From assembly GCA_023436395.1 (NCBI GenBank), contig JAEZJJ010000090.1:3728-67727 (forward strand): DNA of 64,000 nucleotides, given 5' to 3'. Every line of letters begins with the position of its first letter. Within the stretch, counting starts at the first letter, position 1. Position numbers and translations under genes: made by a program. Below the pieces are notes generated by a model. The model searched no databases. It was not told the DNA's origin and was given only the letters and a program-made list of their open reading frames with translations. The stretch is from Bacillota bacterium (GTDB lineage: Bacteria; Bacillota; Clostridia; Lachnospirales; Cellulosilyticaceae). Below are positions 26,082-34,768 of this stretch, piece after piece.

Positions 26082-26957
26082 TCAGTTTCTTCTCTTTATA
26101 AGTTGTTTCGCTAACTCCTCTAAAACATTGGTGTCTCCTGGAATTTCTTCAAGAAGCTTAACTGCCTTTTGGGTAAGCGTTTCTGCAATATGATAACATT
26201 CTTCTACGCTATAAAAATTTAAGTACGTATTTTTATGATTTTTTTGATCGCTATGGATAGGTTTTCCTAGTTCTTCCATAGTTGATGTTTGATCTAAAAT
26301 ATCATCTACAATTTGAAAAACCTTCCCTATATACGTTCCATAAGCTTCAAACAAACTCACTTCTCTTGGAGAAGCACCACCTAAGATAGCACCTATTTTA
26401 GTAGCCGCTGCTATCAGTGCACCTGTTTTGTTAAGGTGAATAAGATCTAATGTACTTTGATCAATCACCTTATTTTCACTGGCCATATCTAAAATCTGTC
26501 CACCAATCATACCTGATGAACCACTTGCCTTGCTGAGTACATAGGTGGCATATACCTTTTCCATACTTTCACTCTTTAATGCATCTTCAAGCATTAAAGT
26601 AAAGGCATCATTTAAAAGGGCATCTCCTGCTAAAATAGCTGTCGCCTCTCCATATACCTTATGATTCGTTAACTTCCCACGACGGTAATCATCATTATCC
26701 ATAGCTGGCAAATCATCATGAATCAGGGAATAAGTGTGAATCATTTCTATCCCACAAAGATAGGCATCAATCTCACCTTTTCCACCTACAGCTTCATAGG
26801 CAAGTTGCATTAAGACAGGACGAATACGTTTTCCCCCTGCCCTCAGACTATATGCCATGGCCTCATAAAGCATTTGAAAAGGATTTTTCCCACTAGGTAA
26901 TAGTTTTTCTAATTTCTCATTTACCATTTGGGTATAATCAGCAAAATCCTTTGCCAT
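26082..26957 (-). CDS. ispA: Polyprenyl (farnesyl/geranylgeranyl) diphosphate synthase
   Basis: This enzyme elongates allylic diphosphates with isopentenyl diphosphate. The 291-residue protein has the first Asp-rich motif LIHDDLPAMDNDD and the second QIVDDILD, plus GGKRIRP for diphosphate binding. Chain length cannot be fixed from sequence; farnesyl is most common in this context. Its start codon overlaps the xseB stop by one base, so translation is coupled. Confidence 0.95.
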   Translation of the reverse strand: MAKDFADYTQMVNEKLEKLLPSGKNPFQMLYEAMAYSLRAGGKRIRPVLMQLAYEAVGGKGEIDAYLCGIEMIHTYSLIHDDLPAMDNDDYRRGKLTNHKVYGEATAILAGDALLNDAFTLMLEDALKSESMEKVYATYVLSKASGSSGMIGGQILDMASENKVIDQSTLDLIHLNKTGALIAAATKIGAILGGASPREVSLFEAYGTYIGKVFQIVDDILDQTSTMEELGKPIHSDQKNHKNTYLNFYSVEECYHIAETLTQKAVKLLEEIPGDTNVLEELAKQLIKRRN

Positions 26958-27181
26958 TATTCTTCCCCCTCTTCTAGCTTTTTATAATTTGCTTCTTCAT
27001 ACACATATATTTCCTGTTCTGCTTTTTTGAGTACATCCATACAATAAGCAGCTAAATCCATTCCTTTTTTATATTCTGCAATACTTTCTTTCAAGGTAAT
27101 TTCTCCATTTTCTAGGCGTCTTACACTCTCTTCTAACTCAGAAATTGCCTTTTCAAAGTTTTTATCCGCTTTTTTGGCCAT
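26957..27181 (-). CDS. xseB: Exodeoxyribonuclease VII small subunit
   Basis: This is the small subunit of exonuclease VII, which degrades single-stranded DNA. The 74-residue, all-helical protein has the family signature FEKAISELEESVRRLENGEITLKES in two overlapping parts (FEKAISELEE; LENGEITLKES). It overlaps the xseA end by 20 bases and touches ispA. Confidence 0.95.
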   Translation of the reverse strand: MAKKADKNFEKAISELEESVRRLENGEITLKESIAEYKKGMDLAAYCMDVLKKAEQEIYVYEEANYKKLEEGEE

Positions 27182-28382
27182 TCAAACTCTCCTTTTCACA
27201 CACTTGCACAGCGATATTCCCATCTGTTACTCTTACGCTCAGTAATTCACCAAGTTCAACATCAGCTATCTGCTTTATAATTTTATCCTCTTTCATCGTT
27301 AAGCTATAACCCCTTTTTAAGGTATTAAGAGGGGATAATTGTTCTAGCTTATGAATTGCTAACTCATAGCGTCTTTCACCTTTTGTAAGCTGCTGCTTAT
27401 ACGCCATCTGTAAGGCACGAGAATAATCCTCTACTTCTTGCATCTTCATTTTATAAAACGTATCCTTTTTGGCATAAACAGGACGACTTAATAGATAACT
27501 TAATTGATCTTTTGCCGCCTTCGTCTTCTCTTCTATACGTTTTCTAATAGAACGCTGATAACTATTAATCAGCTCGACTAGTTCACTTCTAGAGGGAACC
27601 ACCATTTCTGCTGCTGCTGAAGGTGTAGCTGCTCGCTTATCACTTACAAAATCAGAAATTGTAAAATCTACTTCATGACCTACAGCTGAAACAATGGGAA
27701 TCTCCGATTCAAAAATAGCTCTTGCTACTTCTTCTTCATTGAAGGCCCATAAGTCTTCTATAGATCCTCCACCGCGCCCAAGAATAATCACATCTACGCG
27801 TCTTTCTCTATTGGCCAGTTCAATAGCAGCAACAATTTCTGGGATAGCCAATTCACCCTGTACATGGGTAGGATAAATGGTGAATGGAATACTTGGATTT
27901 CTCCTCTTGGCCACTTGTAAAATATCCTTTACAGCTGCCCCTGTACGGGAAGTAATGACCCCTACATGCTTTGGAAAGGCTGGTATAGGCTTCTTATAAG
28001 CCTCATCAAAGAGGCCCTCCTGCATCAGCTGCGCCTTAAGACGTTCAAATTTCTCGTAGAGTAATCCTTTTCCTTGTTTTTCCACATCTTGTACATAAGC
28101 TTGATAGGCACCTGTCTTCTCATAAATGGTGATACGTACCCTTGCATAAATCTTCATGCCTTCTGTTAGACGAAAGGCTAAACGCCTTACATCTCTCTCA
28201 AACATCACCGCATTAATACTTGCCTTGACGTCCTTAATGGTGAAATAAACATGTCCAGATTGATGGTATTTGCAGTTAGAGATTTCACCTTGTATCCATA
28301 AATCATTTAGCATGTAATCTTCTTCTATCAGTCTACCTACATATTGATTGACTTCCCACACCGATACAATCTTTCTCTTCAT
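27162..28382 (-). CDS. xseA: Exodeoxyribonuclease VII large subunit
   Basis: This is the catalytic subunit of exonuclease VII. The 406-residue protein has an N-terminal OB-fold (VSVWEVNQYVGRLIEED, WIQGEISNCK, HVYFTIKD), the catalytic region VGVITSRTGAAVKDI and ILGRGGGSIEDLWAFNEE with conserved Asp/Arg, GHEVDFTISDFV, and C-terminal coiled coils that bind XseB. It is 2 bases after nusB. Confidence 0.96.
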   Translation of the reverse strand: MKRKIVSVWEVNQYVGRLIEEDYMLNDLWIQGEISNCKYHQSGHVYFTIKDVKASINAVMFERDVRRLAFRLTEGMKIYARVRITIYEKTGAYQAYVQDVEKQGKGLLYEKFERLKAQLMQEGLFDEAYKKPIPAFPKHVGVITSRTGAAVKDILQVAKRRNPSIPFTIYPTHVQGELAIPEIVAAIELANRERRVDVIILGRGGGSIEDLWAFNEEEVARAIFESEIPIVSAVGHEVDFTISDFVSDKRAATPSAAAEMVVPSRSELVELINSYQRSIRKRIEEKTKAAKDQLSYLLSRPVYAKKDTFYKMKMQEVEDYSRALQMAYKQQLTKGERRYELAIHKLEQLSPLNTLKRGYSLTMKEDKIIKQIADVELGELLSVRVTDGNIAVQVCEKESLNGQKSG

Positions 28383-28384
28383 TT

Positions 28385-28804
28385 TTACGCCTCGTTTGTC
28401 TTAGTGATACTTCCTAATACACCATTGATAAACTTTGGTGACTTTTCTGTACTAAATGCTTTTGCAATTTCTATTGCTTCATTAACAGCGACTCTTACAG
28501 GAACCTCTGTATAACTCAGCTCATAAATCGCTAAACGCAAAATACTAAGGTCAACTTTGGCAATTCTTGCAAATGACCAATTCGTAGCTGCCCCCATAAT
28601 CTTTTCATCAATTTCTTGTAAGTGCTCATAAATGCCAAAGTAGGTGTCTTCAATAAACTTAATAATCGCTTTATTATTATTTTTTTCTTTATTATCCATC
28701 TCATTAATCTTATCATATAAAATACGTTCTCTATCCTCTTCTGGATGGAAATTTCCTTCATATAGCATTTGCATAATGAGCTCTCTTGCATTACGTCTAG
28801 TCAT
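28385..28804 (-). CDS. nusB: Transcription antitermination factor NusB
   Basis: NusB binds boxA RNA with S10 for rRNA antitermination. The 139-residue helical protein starts MTRRNARELIMQMLYEGNF and has the C-terminal signature RLAIYELSYTEVPVRVAVNEAIEIAK and FINGVLGSI. It follows asp23 with a hairpin-containing spacer and precedes xseA. Confidence 0.96.
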   Translation of the reverse strand: MTRRNARELIMQMLYEGNFHPEEDRERILYDKINEMDNKEKNNNKAIIKFIEDTYFGIYEHLQEIDEKIMGAATNWSFARIAKVDLSILRLAIYELSYTEVPVRVAVNEAIEIAKAFSTEKSPKFINGVLGSITKTNEA

Positions 28805-28824
28805 TTTGTCCTCCTTATGAATAA

Positions 28825-28850
28825 AGCTAACCTCCTAGTGGAAGTCAGCT
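28825..28850 (-). terminator. Hairpin between asp23 and nusB (attenuator candidate)
   Basis: An 11-bp stem with two G-U pairs (minus: AGCTGACTTCC and GGAGGTTAGCT) and a 4-nt loop ends in TTTATTC. It could lower read-through from the likely abundant asp23 message into nusB. Confidence 0.45.
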
Positions 28851-28863
28851 AGTGTTACATGTA

Positions 28864-29247
28864 TTATACTTCTTGTCCCTTGTCAAATTGTACGCCTACA
28901 ACGTGAACATTAACAGAAGCTACATTTAATCCAGTCATTGTTTCTACTGAATTTTTAACTTTTTGTTGCACTTCTAAACATAGTTTTTGAATTTTAGCAC
29001 CATATTTTACTATAAGTGCAAGGTCAATAAATACTTCTTCTTCGCCTACTTCTATTTTAACACCTTTTGGTTTTTTCTTACTGCTAATAGCTTGTTGTAC
29101 AAACTCTGCTTTAGTAGGCGCTGTTCCACTCACACCTTCTACTTCTGATGCAGCAATCTCTGCAATAACTGCAATCACATCATCTGCAATTTGGACTTGG
29201 TCCATATCATGAGTCGTTTCTAATCCAATAATTTTTTGCTCGTCCAT
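28864..29247 (-). CDS. Asp23/Gls24 family envelope stress protein
   Basis: This is a small cytoplasmic protein of the Asp23 (YqhY) family, associated with envelope stress and lipid metabolism in Firmicutes. The 127-residue protein contains VIAVIAEIAASEVEGVSG and VFIDLALIVKYGAKI, and the C-terminal VNVHVVGVQF strand, all family features. TAGGAGG precedes the ATG. It is the first gene of the operon that leads to OLE RNA and recN, with its own consensus promoter; yqhY-nusB pairing is widely conserved. Confidence 0.92.
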   Translation of the reverse strand: MDEQKIIGLETTHDMDQVQIADDVIAVIAEIAASEVEGVSGTAPTKAEFVQQAISSKKKPKGVKIEVGEEEVFIDLALIVKYGAKIQKLCLEVQQKVKNSVETMTGLNVASVNVHVVGVQFDKGQEV

Positions 29248-29288
29248 ATTTAGTACCTCCTATAGGTTATCATCTATCTTATGGTCTT

Positions 29289-29317
29289 ATTATATACAAA
29301 AATACCATGTCTTGCAA
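29289..29317 (-). promoter_or_regulatory. Sigma-A promoter of the asp23-recN operon
   Basis: TTGCAA (29312-29317) and TATAAT (29289-29294) are 17 bases apart on minus; the start would be near 29282, about 35 bases before the asp23 ATG. Confidence 0.75.
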
Positions 29318-29354
29318 TTTTATTTTATTTGATCATACAAAAATAACAAATATA

Positions 29355-29393
29355 GGAAAAGGCTCTTGTTTCCTATAAACAAGCGCCTTTTCC
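29355..29393 (-). terminator. Terminator of the spoIIIA operon
   Basis: A 9-bp outer stem (GGAAAAGGC/GCCTTTTCC) and 7-bp inner stem (CTTGTTT/AAACAAG) are separated by single mismatched bases, followed on minus by a T-rich tract. It lies 53 bases after spoIIIAH. Confidence 0.8.
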
Positions 29394-29446
29394 TACTAAC
29401 TATATTAAAATTTATTGAATCAAACTTCAACCCTATTGATTATCCA

Positions 29447-30214
29447 TTATTTCTTGGCAATGCCATTAAGAGGTGTAATATTAATTTTGCTCACACTATA
29501 ACCTGTTTTGCGATTAACAATCTCCTCAATTTGTGCAATATCTGTATCTGTAAGTTCAGCTTTATTGACCACTACATCTACAGTATCATCATCAATTCTC
29601 ACATATACCTCTTGGAAGCCTTTTGCACGAAGTAGTGCTTCTGCACTACTTTCCTTTTCAATTCTTTCTTGAATTTGTAGAAGGTTAGCTGCTGCTTTTG
29701 CTTTGCTATCTTGATCAAGAGCCTCATTGGCTACATATTGACTTAACTGTTCAATTTGTGCTGCACGACTTTGTTCTCTTAGTAGTTTTTCCTCTGCAAA
29801 ATAATTCACATCTAAGCTTTTACTTGCTGCTACATCTGCTGAATCTACTAATTCTTCATCTTTCTTTGTAATCGTAGCAGTAAAAATTTCACTGGTATTA
29901 GCCTCAGCTACTGTAAGCTTATCATCCTCATTCGTATTTTGTTGGGGTTCTATACTTTGCTCAGCAGTTGCCACTTGTTCTGGATTTGTTACTTGTTCTG
30001 CATTAGTTGCTTGACCTGGATCTGCACTTGCTACTTCATCATAACCTGAAAATAAATCAGTTTCTTCTACTGCATTTTCTCCCGTAATCGTATTATCTGC
30101 TACTTGATTTCCACTTTGTGTAATAGGTGATTGCTGAGTATTGAGATAGGCTGCAATAGCAATCATAAAAACTAGGACTGTGATAATAATTTGATTCCTT
30201 TTTAAATTAAACAT
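29447..30214 (-). CDS. spoIIIAH: Stage III sporulation protein AH
   Basis: SpoIIIAH is the mother-cell ring protein that contacts forespore SpoIIQ in the feeding channel. The start chosen is ATG 30214 (MFNLKRNQI) with AGGAGG 6 bases upstream, giving 255 residues. One membrane segment (about 7-24) is followed by a long Thr/Glu/Gln-rich linker (about 40-120, with repeated AEQ and PEQ units) and the C-terminal YscJ/FliF-like ring-building domain ending NRKTGYSVSKINITPL. The linker is low-complexity and acidic. It is last gene of the spoIIIA operon. Confidence 0.95.
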   Translation of the reverse strand: MFNLKRNQIIITVLVFMIAIAAYLNTQQSPITQSGNQVADNTITGENAVEETDLFSGYDEVASADPGQATNAEQVTNPEQVATAEQSIEPQQNTNEDDKLTVAEANTSEIFTATITKKDEELVDSADVAASKSLDVNYFAEEKLLREQSRAAQIEQLSQYVANEALDQDSKAKAAANLLQIQERIEKESSAEALLRAKGFQEVYVRIDDDTVDVVVNKAELTDTDIAQIEEIVNRKTGYSVSKINITPLNGIAKK

Positions 30215-30224
30215 ATAAATCCTC

Positions 30225-30788
30225 CTATTTTCTTTTTTCAACTGAAATTTTATGTACTGGAACATCTAAGAGTGCGGCAACAGCATTGGTCATACTCTCT
30301 TTAACCCCACTATCACTTGCCCCTTCAGCTAATATTAGTACGCCTTTGATTATAGGTTCATTTTGCTTAACCACATATGGCGTATTCCCACTTTGCAAGA
30401 TTACCTTTCGGGTGGTATCATTTGTGTTATTTACCCGGCTGCCTCCTGCTTGGTCTTTTTCTTCACTGTGCTGTATGTTCATGGTAGTATCTTCTGCTAA
30501 GATCTTTTCTTCATTAGAAGCAATGGTAACCATCACATTAACTTCACCAACTCCCTCCATCTTTGATAACATGCTTGTAAGCCGTCTCTCTAATGTCTCC
30601 TCATAGCTTAGACTTTGCTTTGATTGACTACTACTTTGATTAGTAACAGGTATTTTTACACCTGTACCATTAGGACTTCCCATTGGCCAAAAGGTAATTC
30701 CTAGCACCAATATGACAAGTCCAAAGATTAGCCATATATACTTATTGCCTCTACCTTCTTTAGCCCATTTTGCAAATTTCTCTGTCAT
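30225..30788 (-). CDS. spoIIIAG: Stage III sporulation protein AG
   Basis: SpoIIIAG forms the large 30-fold ring of the feeding channel. The 187-residue protein has one membrane segment (WLIFGLVILVLGITFW, about 20-35) and a soluble ring-building domain (YEETLERRLTSMLSKMEGVGEVNVMVTI and VVKQNEPIIKGVLILAEG in successive parts). It is 10 bases upstream of spoIIIAH and 12 downstream of spoIIIAF. Confidence 0.95.
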   Translation of the reverse strand: MTEKFAKWAKEGRGNKYIWLIFGLVILVLGITFWPMGSPNGTGVKIPVTNQSSSQSKQSLSYEETLERRLTSMLSKMEGVGEVNVMVTIASNEEKILAEDTTMNIQHSEEKDQAGGSRVNNTNDTTRKVILQSGNTPYVVKQNEPIIKGVLILAEGASDSGVKESMTNAVAALLDVPVHKISVEKRK

Positions 30789-30800
30789 GCTCTCCCTCCT

Positions 30801-31355
30801 TTAATTCTTTTGTACTGTAATATGTATATTACAAACTTGTACATTATAGAAGTCACTAAGACAAGTTTTTATTTTATTTTTTAAATTCTCCTCATCCCCA
30901 TCTAGGGTTTTGCTTTTATCTCCTATTTGAATCCTTCCTATTTCTATTTTGCCTTCTCTATTCTTTCCAATGGTTAAATCAATCCCCTGTAAGACATTAG
31001 CATCATAGCTCAGCTGCACACTTTTTACCTTCACATCAAAACTATTTTCTACTGTCGTTAGAATCCCCTCTTCGTAATATTTTTTGAGCACCTCTTCTTG
31101 GTTTTCTTTCTGCCTATTATATTCAGCCATAGCGTCCTCTCCTCCACCTAGACGTTCCTGATAATACTTCACATAATCATCGTAGTCATTATGCCCACCA
31201 TTCACCAGCCCAATGAATGGCTGCAACATGGTATATACTAAAATACAACCTAAGATGAGCTTAATATATTTACGATAGGCTGAATCTGGAAAAATCATTT
31301 CTATAATAATGACAAAGAGCATCATCCAAATTAAAATCTGTAGATATTCTCGCAT
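30801..31355 (-). CDS. spoIIIAF: Stage III sporulation protein AF
   Basis: SpoIIIAF is a membrane-anchored ring-building component of the channel. The 184-residue protein has two N-terminal hydrophobic segments (about 4-22 and 31-49, with LILGCILVYTMLQP) and a soluble C-terminal domain (VKSVQLSYDANVLQGIDLTIG). The order and size match other spoIIIA operons. Confidence 0.93.
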   Translation of the reverse strand: MREYLQILIWMMLFVIIIEMIFPDSAYRKYIKLILGCILVYTMLQPFIGLVNGGHNDYDDYVKYYQERLGGGEDAMAEYNRQKENQEEVLKKYYEEGILTTVENSFDVKVKSVQLSYDANVLQGIDLTIGKNREGKIEIGRIQIGDKSKTLDGDEENLKNKIKTCLSDFYNVQVCNIHITVQKN

Positions 31356-31365
31356 CTCATTCCTC

Positions 31366-32541
31366 CTAAGTTACATTAAATCCGACACTCATACAAATCG
31401 CTAAACTACATACACATAGAAGGGCTACAATCCCCACTGCACTCATAATGAATTCACAGCCCTTCCCTAATTTATGAGCAACAGTTGCCATCTTCTTATC
31501 TCCTAAGGGTTCAATCACAGCACCTGCTACTTGGTATACCACGACATAAGAAAAAATCTTGATAAGGGGTATACTTACTAGTATTAAAAGCCATATAATG
31601 ACACCTGCCGAAAAAGTATTTTTGAGTAGCCCAGAGCATCCCATTAGAAATTCGGCTGCACCACTTACTGCATTCCCCACTACAGGAATAAACGCTGTAG
31701 AAAACTTTAATGCTGCCCTTTTCACTGTCATATCTGCTAGAGGCAAGGTTAAACGATAAATACTTAAAATCCCTATACTTAAAATTAAAATACCTCTTAG
31801 CGCCCACTTAATGCCTTTATAAAATAACTTAATAAACTGATCCACCTTAAATTCCTCGCTCATACTACTCACCACCTCTAATACAATTACCCAAATAATA
31901 CACGGTAGCACTAGCACTTTAATCACATAAGTCGCCAAACTCAATCCCGTTATAATGACAGGTGCCATTGCTGCTGCGGAAACGGCATAACCTGTGGTAC
32001 TCATAAAGGCAAGTAGAGCCGGAATACAGATATACATCACCTGTAGCATTTGGTCAATGGTTTGATGGGCAATCTGAATCATGGCTACAAAACTTTGTAT
32101 CACACTTAAGAGAATCGCCATATAACACACAAAAAAACTTACCTTAATCGTATCCTTAGACTTAAAGGCACTGCTTAAAGTCTGAAGTAAATTACAGAGA
32201 ATAACAATTAAAAGAAATCTTGCCCCTAGCTTTAGAAATAAGCCGATTTCTCCCAGAAACAAATGGCCTATCTGCCTTAAAATATTGTCAAGGGATAAAT
32301 CTGCCTGTCCACTCATTAGCTTTGTCATTGCTTCTTTTAAATGAAATTGATTTAGCTGGGGTGCTTCTGCCTTAAGCTTATTCTCAAGCTCTCCAATCAC
32401 TGACCAATCAAATAAATTCATACCATATTCTAATACCTCTTCTTTTTGTACCTGCACATCCTCCGCTTTCAAAGTCAGATTGCAGCAAAAAAATGCTATG
32501 AGTATAATCCCTATTCTCAGCAAGATTTTCTTTGGTCTCAT
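31366..32541 (-). CDS. spoIIIAE: Stage III sporulation protein AE
   Basis: SpoIIIAE is the large polytopic membrane protein of the channel complex. The 391-residue protein has a signal-like N-terminus (ILLRIGIILIAFFCC) and about seven to eight further hydrophobic segments. The family segments SAAAMAPVIITGLS, KFSTAFIPVVGNAVSGAAE and VVYQVAGAVIEPLGD are present. Located between spoIIIAD and spoIIIAF with 16- and 10-base gaps. Confidence 0.95.
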   Translation of the reverse strand: MRPKKILLRIGIILIAFFCCNLTLKAEDVQVQKEEVLEYGMNLFDWSVIGELENKLKAEAPQLNQFHLKEAMTKLMSGQADLSLDNILRQIGHLFLGEIGLFLKLGARFLLIVILCNLLQTLSSAFKSKDTIKVSFFVCYMAILLSVIQSFVAMIQIAHQTIDQMLQVMYICIPALLAFMSTTGYAVSAAAMAPVIITGLSLATYVIKVLVLPCIIWVIVLEVVSSMSEEFKVDQFIKLFYKGIKWALRGILILSIGILSIYRLTLPLADMTVKRAALKFSTAFIPVVGNAVSGAAEFLMGCSGLLKNTFSAGVIIWLLILVSIPLIKIFSYVVVYQVAGAVIEPLGDKKMATVAHKLGKGCEFIMSAVGIVALLCVCSLAICMSVGFNVT

Positions 32542-32557
32542 CTTCCTCCCCCTCGCT

Positions 32558-32950
32558 CTAAATCAAATCTGTAATAAGTTCCACTAAAGCTAAAATCACA
32601 GGAGATGCTATGACAAAAATCATTACCTTCCCTGCTAACTGAATTTTGCTCCCAATAGCTTTTTCTCCTGCATCTTCACAAAGCTGGGCTCCAAATTCAG
32701 CAAGATAAGCAATCCCTACCACCTTCAGCACAATATTTAAGTAAGTATTGTCCATATTCATTTTCACAGCTAGATCTTTTACCACTGTAAACACACCATC
32801 TAATTGGCTTACTATGATACTCATAAAGATTGTAACGACTGCAATACGAATGAGATTCCCATACATTTTGCTATAGCCATCATAATAACTTACAAGCCCT
32901 ATGAGTAAAGTTGCCACTAGACCAAATCCCACTAACTTCATAATCTCCAT
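32558..32950 (-). CDS. spoIIIAD: Stage III sporulation protein AD
   Basis: This is a small membrane subunit of the spore feeding channel. The 130-residue protein has four hydrophobic segments and the family motif VLKVVGIAYLAEFGAQLCEDAGE. It resembles SpoIIIAC at the N-terminus of both. It lies 12 bases after spoIIIAC. Confidence 0.94.
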   Translation of the reverse strand: MEIMKLVGFGLVATLLIGLVSYYDGYSKMYGNLIRIAVVTIFMSIIVSQLDGVFTVVKDLAVKMNMDNTYLNIVLKVVGIAYLAEFGAQLCEDAGEKAIGSKIQLAGKVMIFVIASPVILALVELITDLI

Positions 32951-32962
32951 CCTGGTCCCCCC

Positions 32963-33157
32963 TTAACGTGCAAAGGTTTGTACCACTTGAAAAAATTCTC
33001 TAATATACTGCATCACAATGAATAATCCCATAATGACACCTACTACAGAAATAGGAAACTTCCATTCTTTGGCATCTGCCTTCTCTAGCAAAATATTAAT
33101 GACGGTAATACAGATGCCCAGCCCTGCTAATTTAAAAATAATAGCAAAATCAATCAT
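32963..33157 (-). CDS. spoIIIAC: Stage III sporulation protein AC
   Basis: At 64 residues with two membrane segments (about 5-25 and 33-50), this is the standard SpoIIIAC size. IFKLAGLGICITVINILLEKA is split over the first segment and is family typical (GLGICITVINILL). It is 11 bases from spoIIIAB. Confidence 0.93.
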   Translation of the reverse strand: MIDFAIIFKLAGLGICITVINILLEKADAKEWKFPISVVGVIMGLFIVMQYIREFFQVVQTFAR

Positions 33158-33168
33158 TTCCTCTCCTC

Positions 33169-33687
33169 CTATAATAAAAAGATGCTAATCCCTAAACCTA
33201 TGAGCAGTCCTAAGGATTTATTTAACTTACTCGTCCTTTGATACTTCTCTTTCACCCCATGGGTTTGTGCTTTAAGTCCCTCTAATACCATTTCAATATT
33301 GCGCTTTTCCATATTTTTATCTAGATAACCACAAGCCCCACCAAAGCTATAAAGCAAGGCATAATCCTCAGCTTGTAAATGAAATGTCTTTTTTTGCGTA
33401 TTGATGGCATTAATCCACATTTCTTCTAGATGGACACTTTCTCTTGCCTCTAAGCTTTGGGAGAAATTGAGCATAACTGCTTCTATCCCCTTGTTATTGG
33501 TTCTTTTACCCACGATGAGACAAGCTTCCTTTAAAGGCGTCAATCTATAGTCAATCTCTGCTTTAAGAAGTTCAAATAAATACATAAACTTCTCCAATTC
33601 CTGTATACGCTTCTTTTGATCCTCATCTAACCAGAAGCCACCTACAATACATCCTATAAATACTAGGGCAATGGCAAATACCTTCAT
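33169..33687 (-). CDS. spoIIIAB: Stage III sporulation protein AB
   Basis: SpoIIIAB is a GspF-like helical membrane protein. The 172-residue protein has hydrophobic ends (about 3-18 and 155-172, SLGLLIGLGISIFLL) flanking a helical, charged central part (RIQELEKFMYLFELLKAEIDYR). The arrangement with SpoIIIAA parallels secretion ATPase-platform pairs. Confidence 0.93.
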   Translation of the reverse strand: MKVFAIALVFIGCIVGGFWLDEDQKKRIQELEKFMYLFELLKAEIDYRLTPLKEACLIVGKRTNNKGIEAVMLNFSQSLEARESVHLEEMWINAINTQKKTFHLQAEDYALLYSFGGACGYLDKNMEKRNIEMVLEGLKAQTHGVKEKYQRTSKLNKSLGLLIGLGISIFLL

Positions 33688-33698
33688 TTCCCTTCCTC

Positions 33699-34643
33699 CT
33701 ATCCTAATAGGCTTATGCCTCTCACACCATCTCTAATTGTCTCTAAGGTACATGGTCCTCCCCTATGAGATAAGACCACTAGACGTTCAAACATTCCCTT
33801 CTCTAAAAGTTCCTTTAAAGCAGGCCTTTTTAAGCATTCCTCGATGTTCTTGCCATGTACACTACAGATGAGACTGACACCTGCATTTAAAATTTCCTCT
33901 AATGCCATGCAATCTTCCCTGCTTCCAATCTCATCTACAGCAATGACCTGAGGTGCCATGGCTCTTAGTAACATCCGCATTCCTTCCACCTTAGGGCAAG
34001 CATCTAAAACATCTGTACGCTCCCCTAACCTATTTTGAGGGACCCCTTGATAACAAGCGGCTATCTCTGAACGTTCATCTACCACGCCTACTGTATATGG
34101 TCCATAACCACAAAAACCTTCACTTAACTGACGAATCACATCTCTTAGCAGAGTAGTTTTACCACAACCTGGTGGGGAAATAATCAAGGTATGATACACC
34201 CTGTCTTTATTCAAAATATAGGGCATAATCCCTTTACTACAACCAATCACCTCATGGGCAATACGAATATTCATACCACTTATGTATTTAAGTGTTTTAA
34301 TTTGATTTTGTTCTAATACTGCTTTTCCCACTAACCCTACTCTATGTCCACCTTCTAAAGTGATAAAACCTTGTCTTACCTCATCTGCTAAAGCATAGAG
34401 AGAAAAGTCGCTCATACACTGTAAAATATCTGTAATATCCTGAGGTATTAGCCTTAAACTTTCCTTAGCCTTACATAGCCCTGACTCATGAATGCCCCAT
34501 TCCTCTCCTTTTACCTTTAGTAAAACAGGTCCATTTGCCCTTAATCTGATTTCCTGCAAAGTAGCATAGGTCTCTGGGGTAAGCTGCTGCATTGCCCGTT
34601 TAATATTAGGTGGTAAAACTTTTAACAAACTATCCTCTTTCAT
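33699..34643 (-). CDS. spoIIIAA: Stage III sporulation protein AA (ATPase)
   Basis: SpoIIIAA is the secretion-type ATPase of the spore feeding channel. The 314-residue protein has Walker A in ISPPGCGKTTLLRD, a Walker B-like VIAVDEIGS, and GVSLICSVHGKN. The N-terminal part (PPNIKRAMQQL) is family typical. It is first gene of the operon. AAGGAGG precedes the ATG. A sigma-E promoter is expected upstream, but I could not fix one convincingly. Confidence 0.95.
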   Translation of the reverse strand: MKEDSLLKVLPPNIKRAMQQLTPETYATLQEIRLRANGPVLLKVKGEEWGIHESGLCKAKESLRLIPQDITDILQCMSDFSLYALADEVRQGFITLEGGHRVGLVGKAVLEQNQIKTLKYISGMNIRIAHEVIGCSKGIMPYILNKDRVYHTLIISPPGCGKTTLLRDVIRQLSEGFCGYGPYTVGVVDERSEIAACYQGVPQNRLGERTDVLDACPKVEGMRMLLRAMAPQVIAVDEIGSREDCMALEEILNAGVSLICSVHGKNIEECLKRPALKELLEKGMFERLVVLSHRGGPCTLETIRDGVRGISLLG

Positions 34644-34720
34644 TGCTTTCCTCCTTTGTACATGGATAATTTAATATATTCCAAAAGAGGACGAGTTAGA
34701 ACTTAAAAAATGGCACAAAA

Positions 34721-34757
34721 AAATGCTCCTTCTAGGACCTGCCTAAAAGAAGCATTT
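34721..34757 (-). terminator. Terminator of efp
   Basis: A 16-bp imperfect stem (AAATGCT and CTTCTAGG-type halves) with a 5-nt loop is followed by T7 on minus, 12 bases after the efp stop. It separates efp from spoIIIAA. Confidence 0.8.
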
Positions 34758-34768
34758 GATAGAAGCAC

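Noticed and set aside
34644..34700. Sigma-E promoter for spoIIIAA
   Set aside because: GAATATAT and CATGTACA resemble the elements, but the spacing is too short and the second overlaps the ribosome site region.
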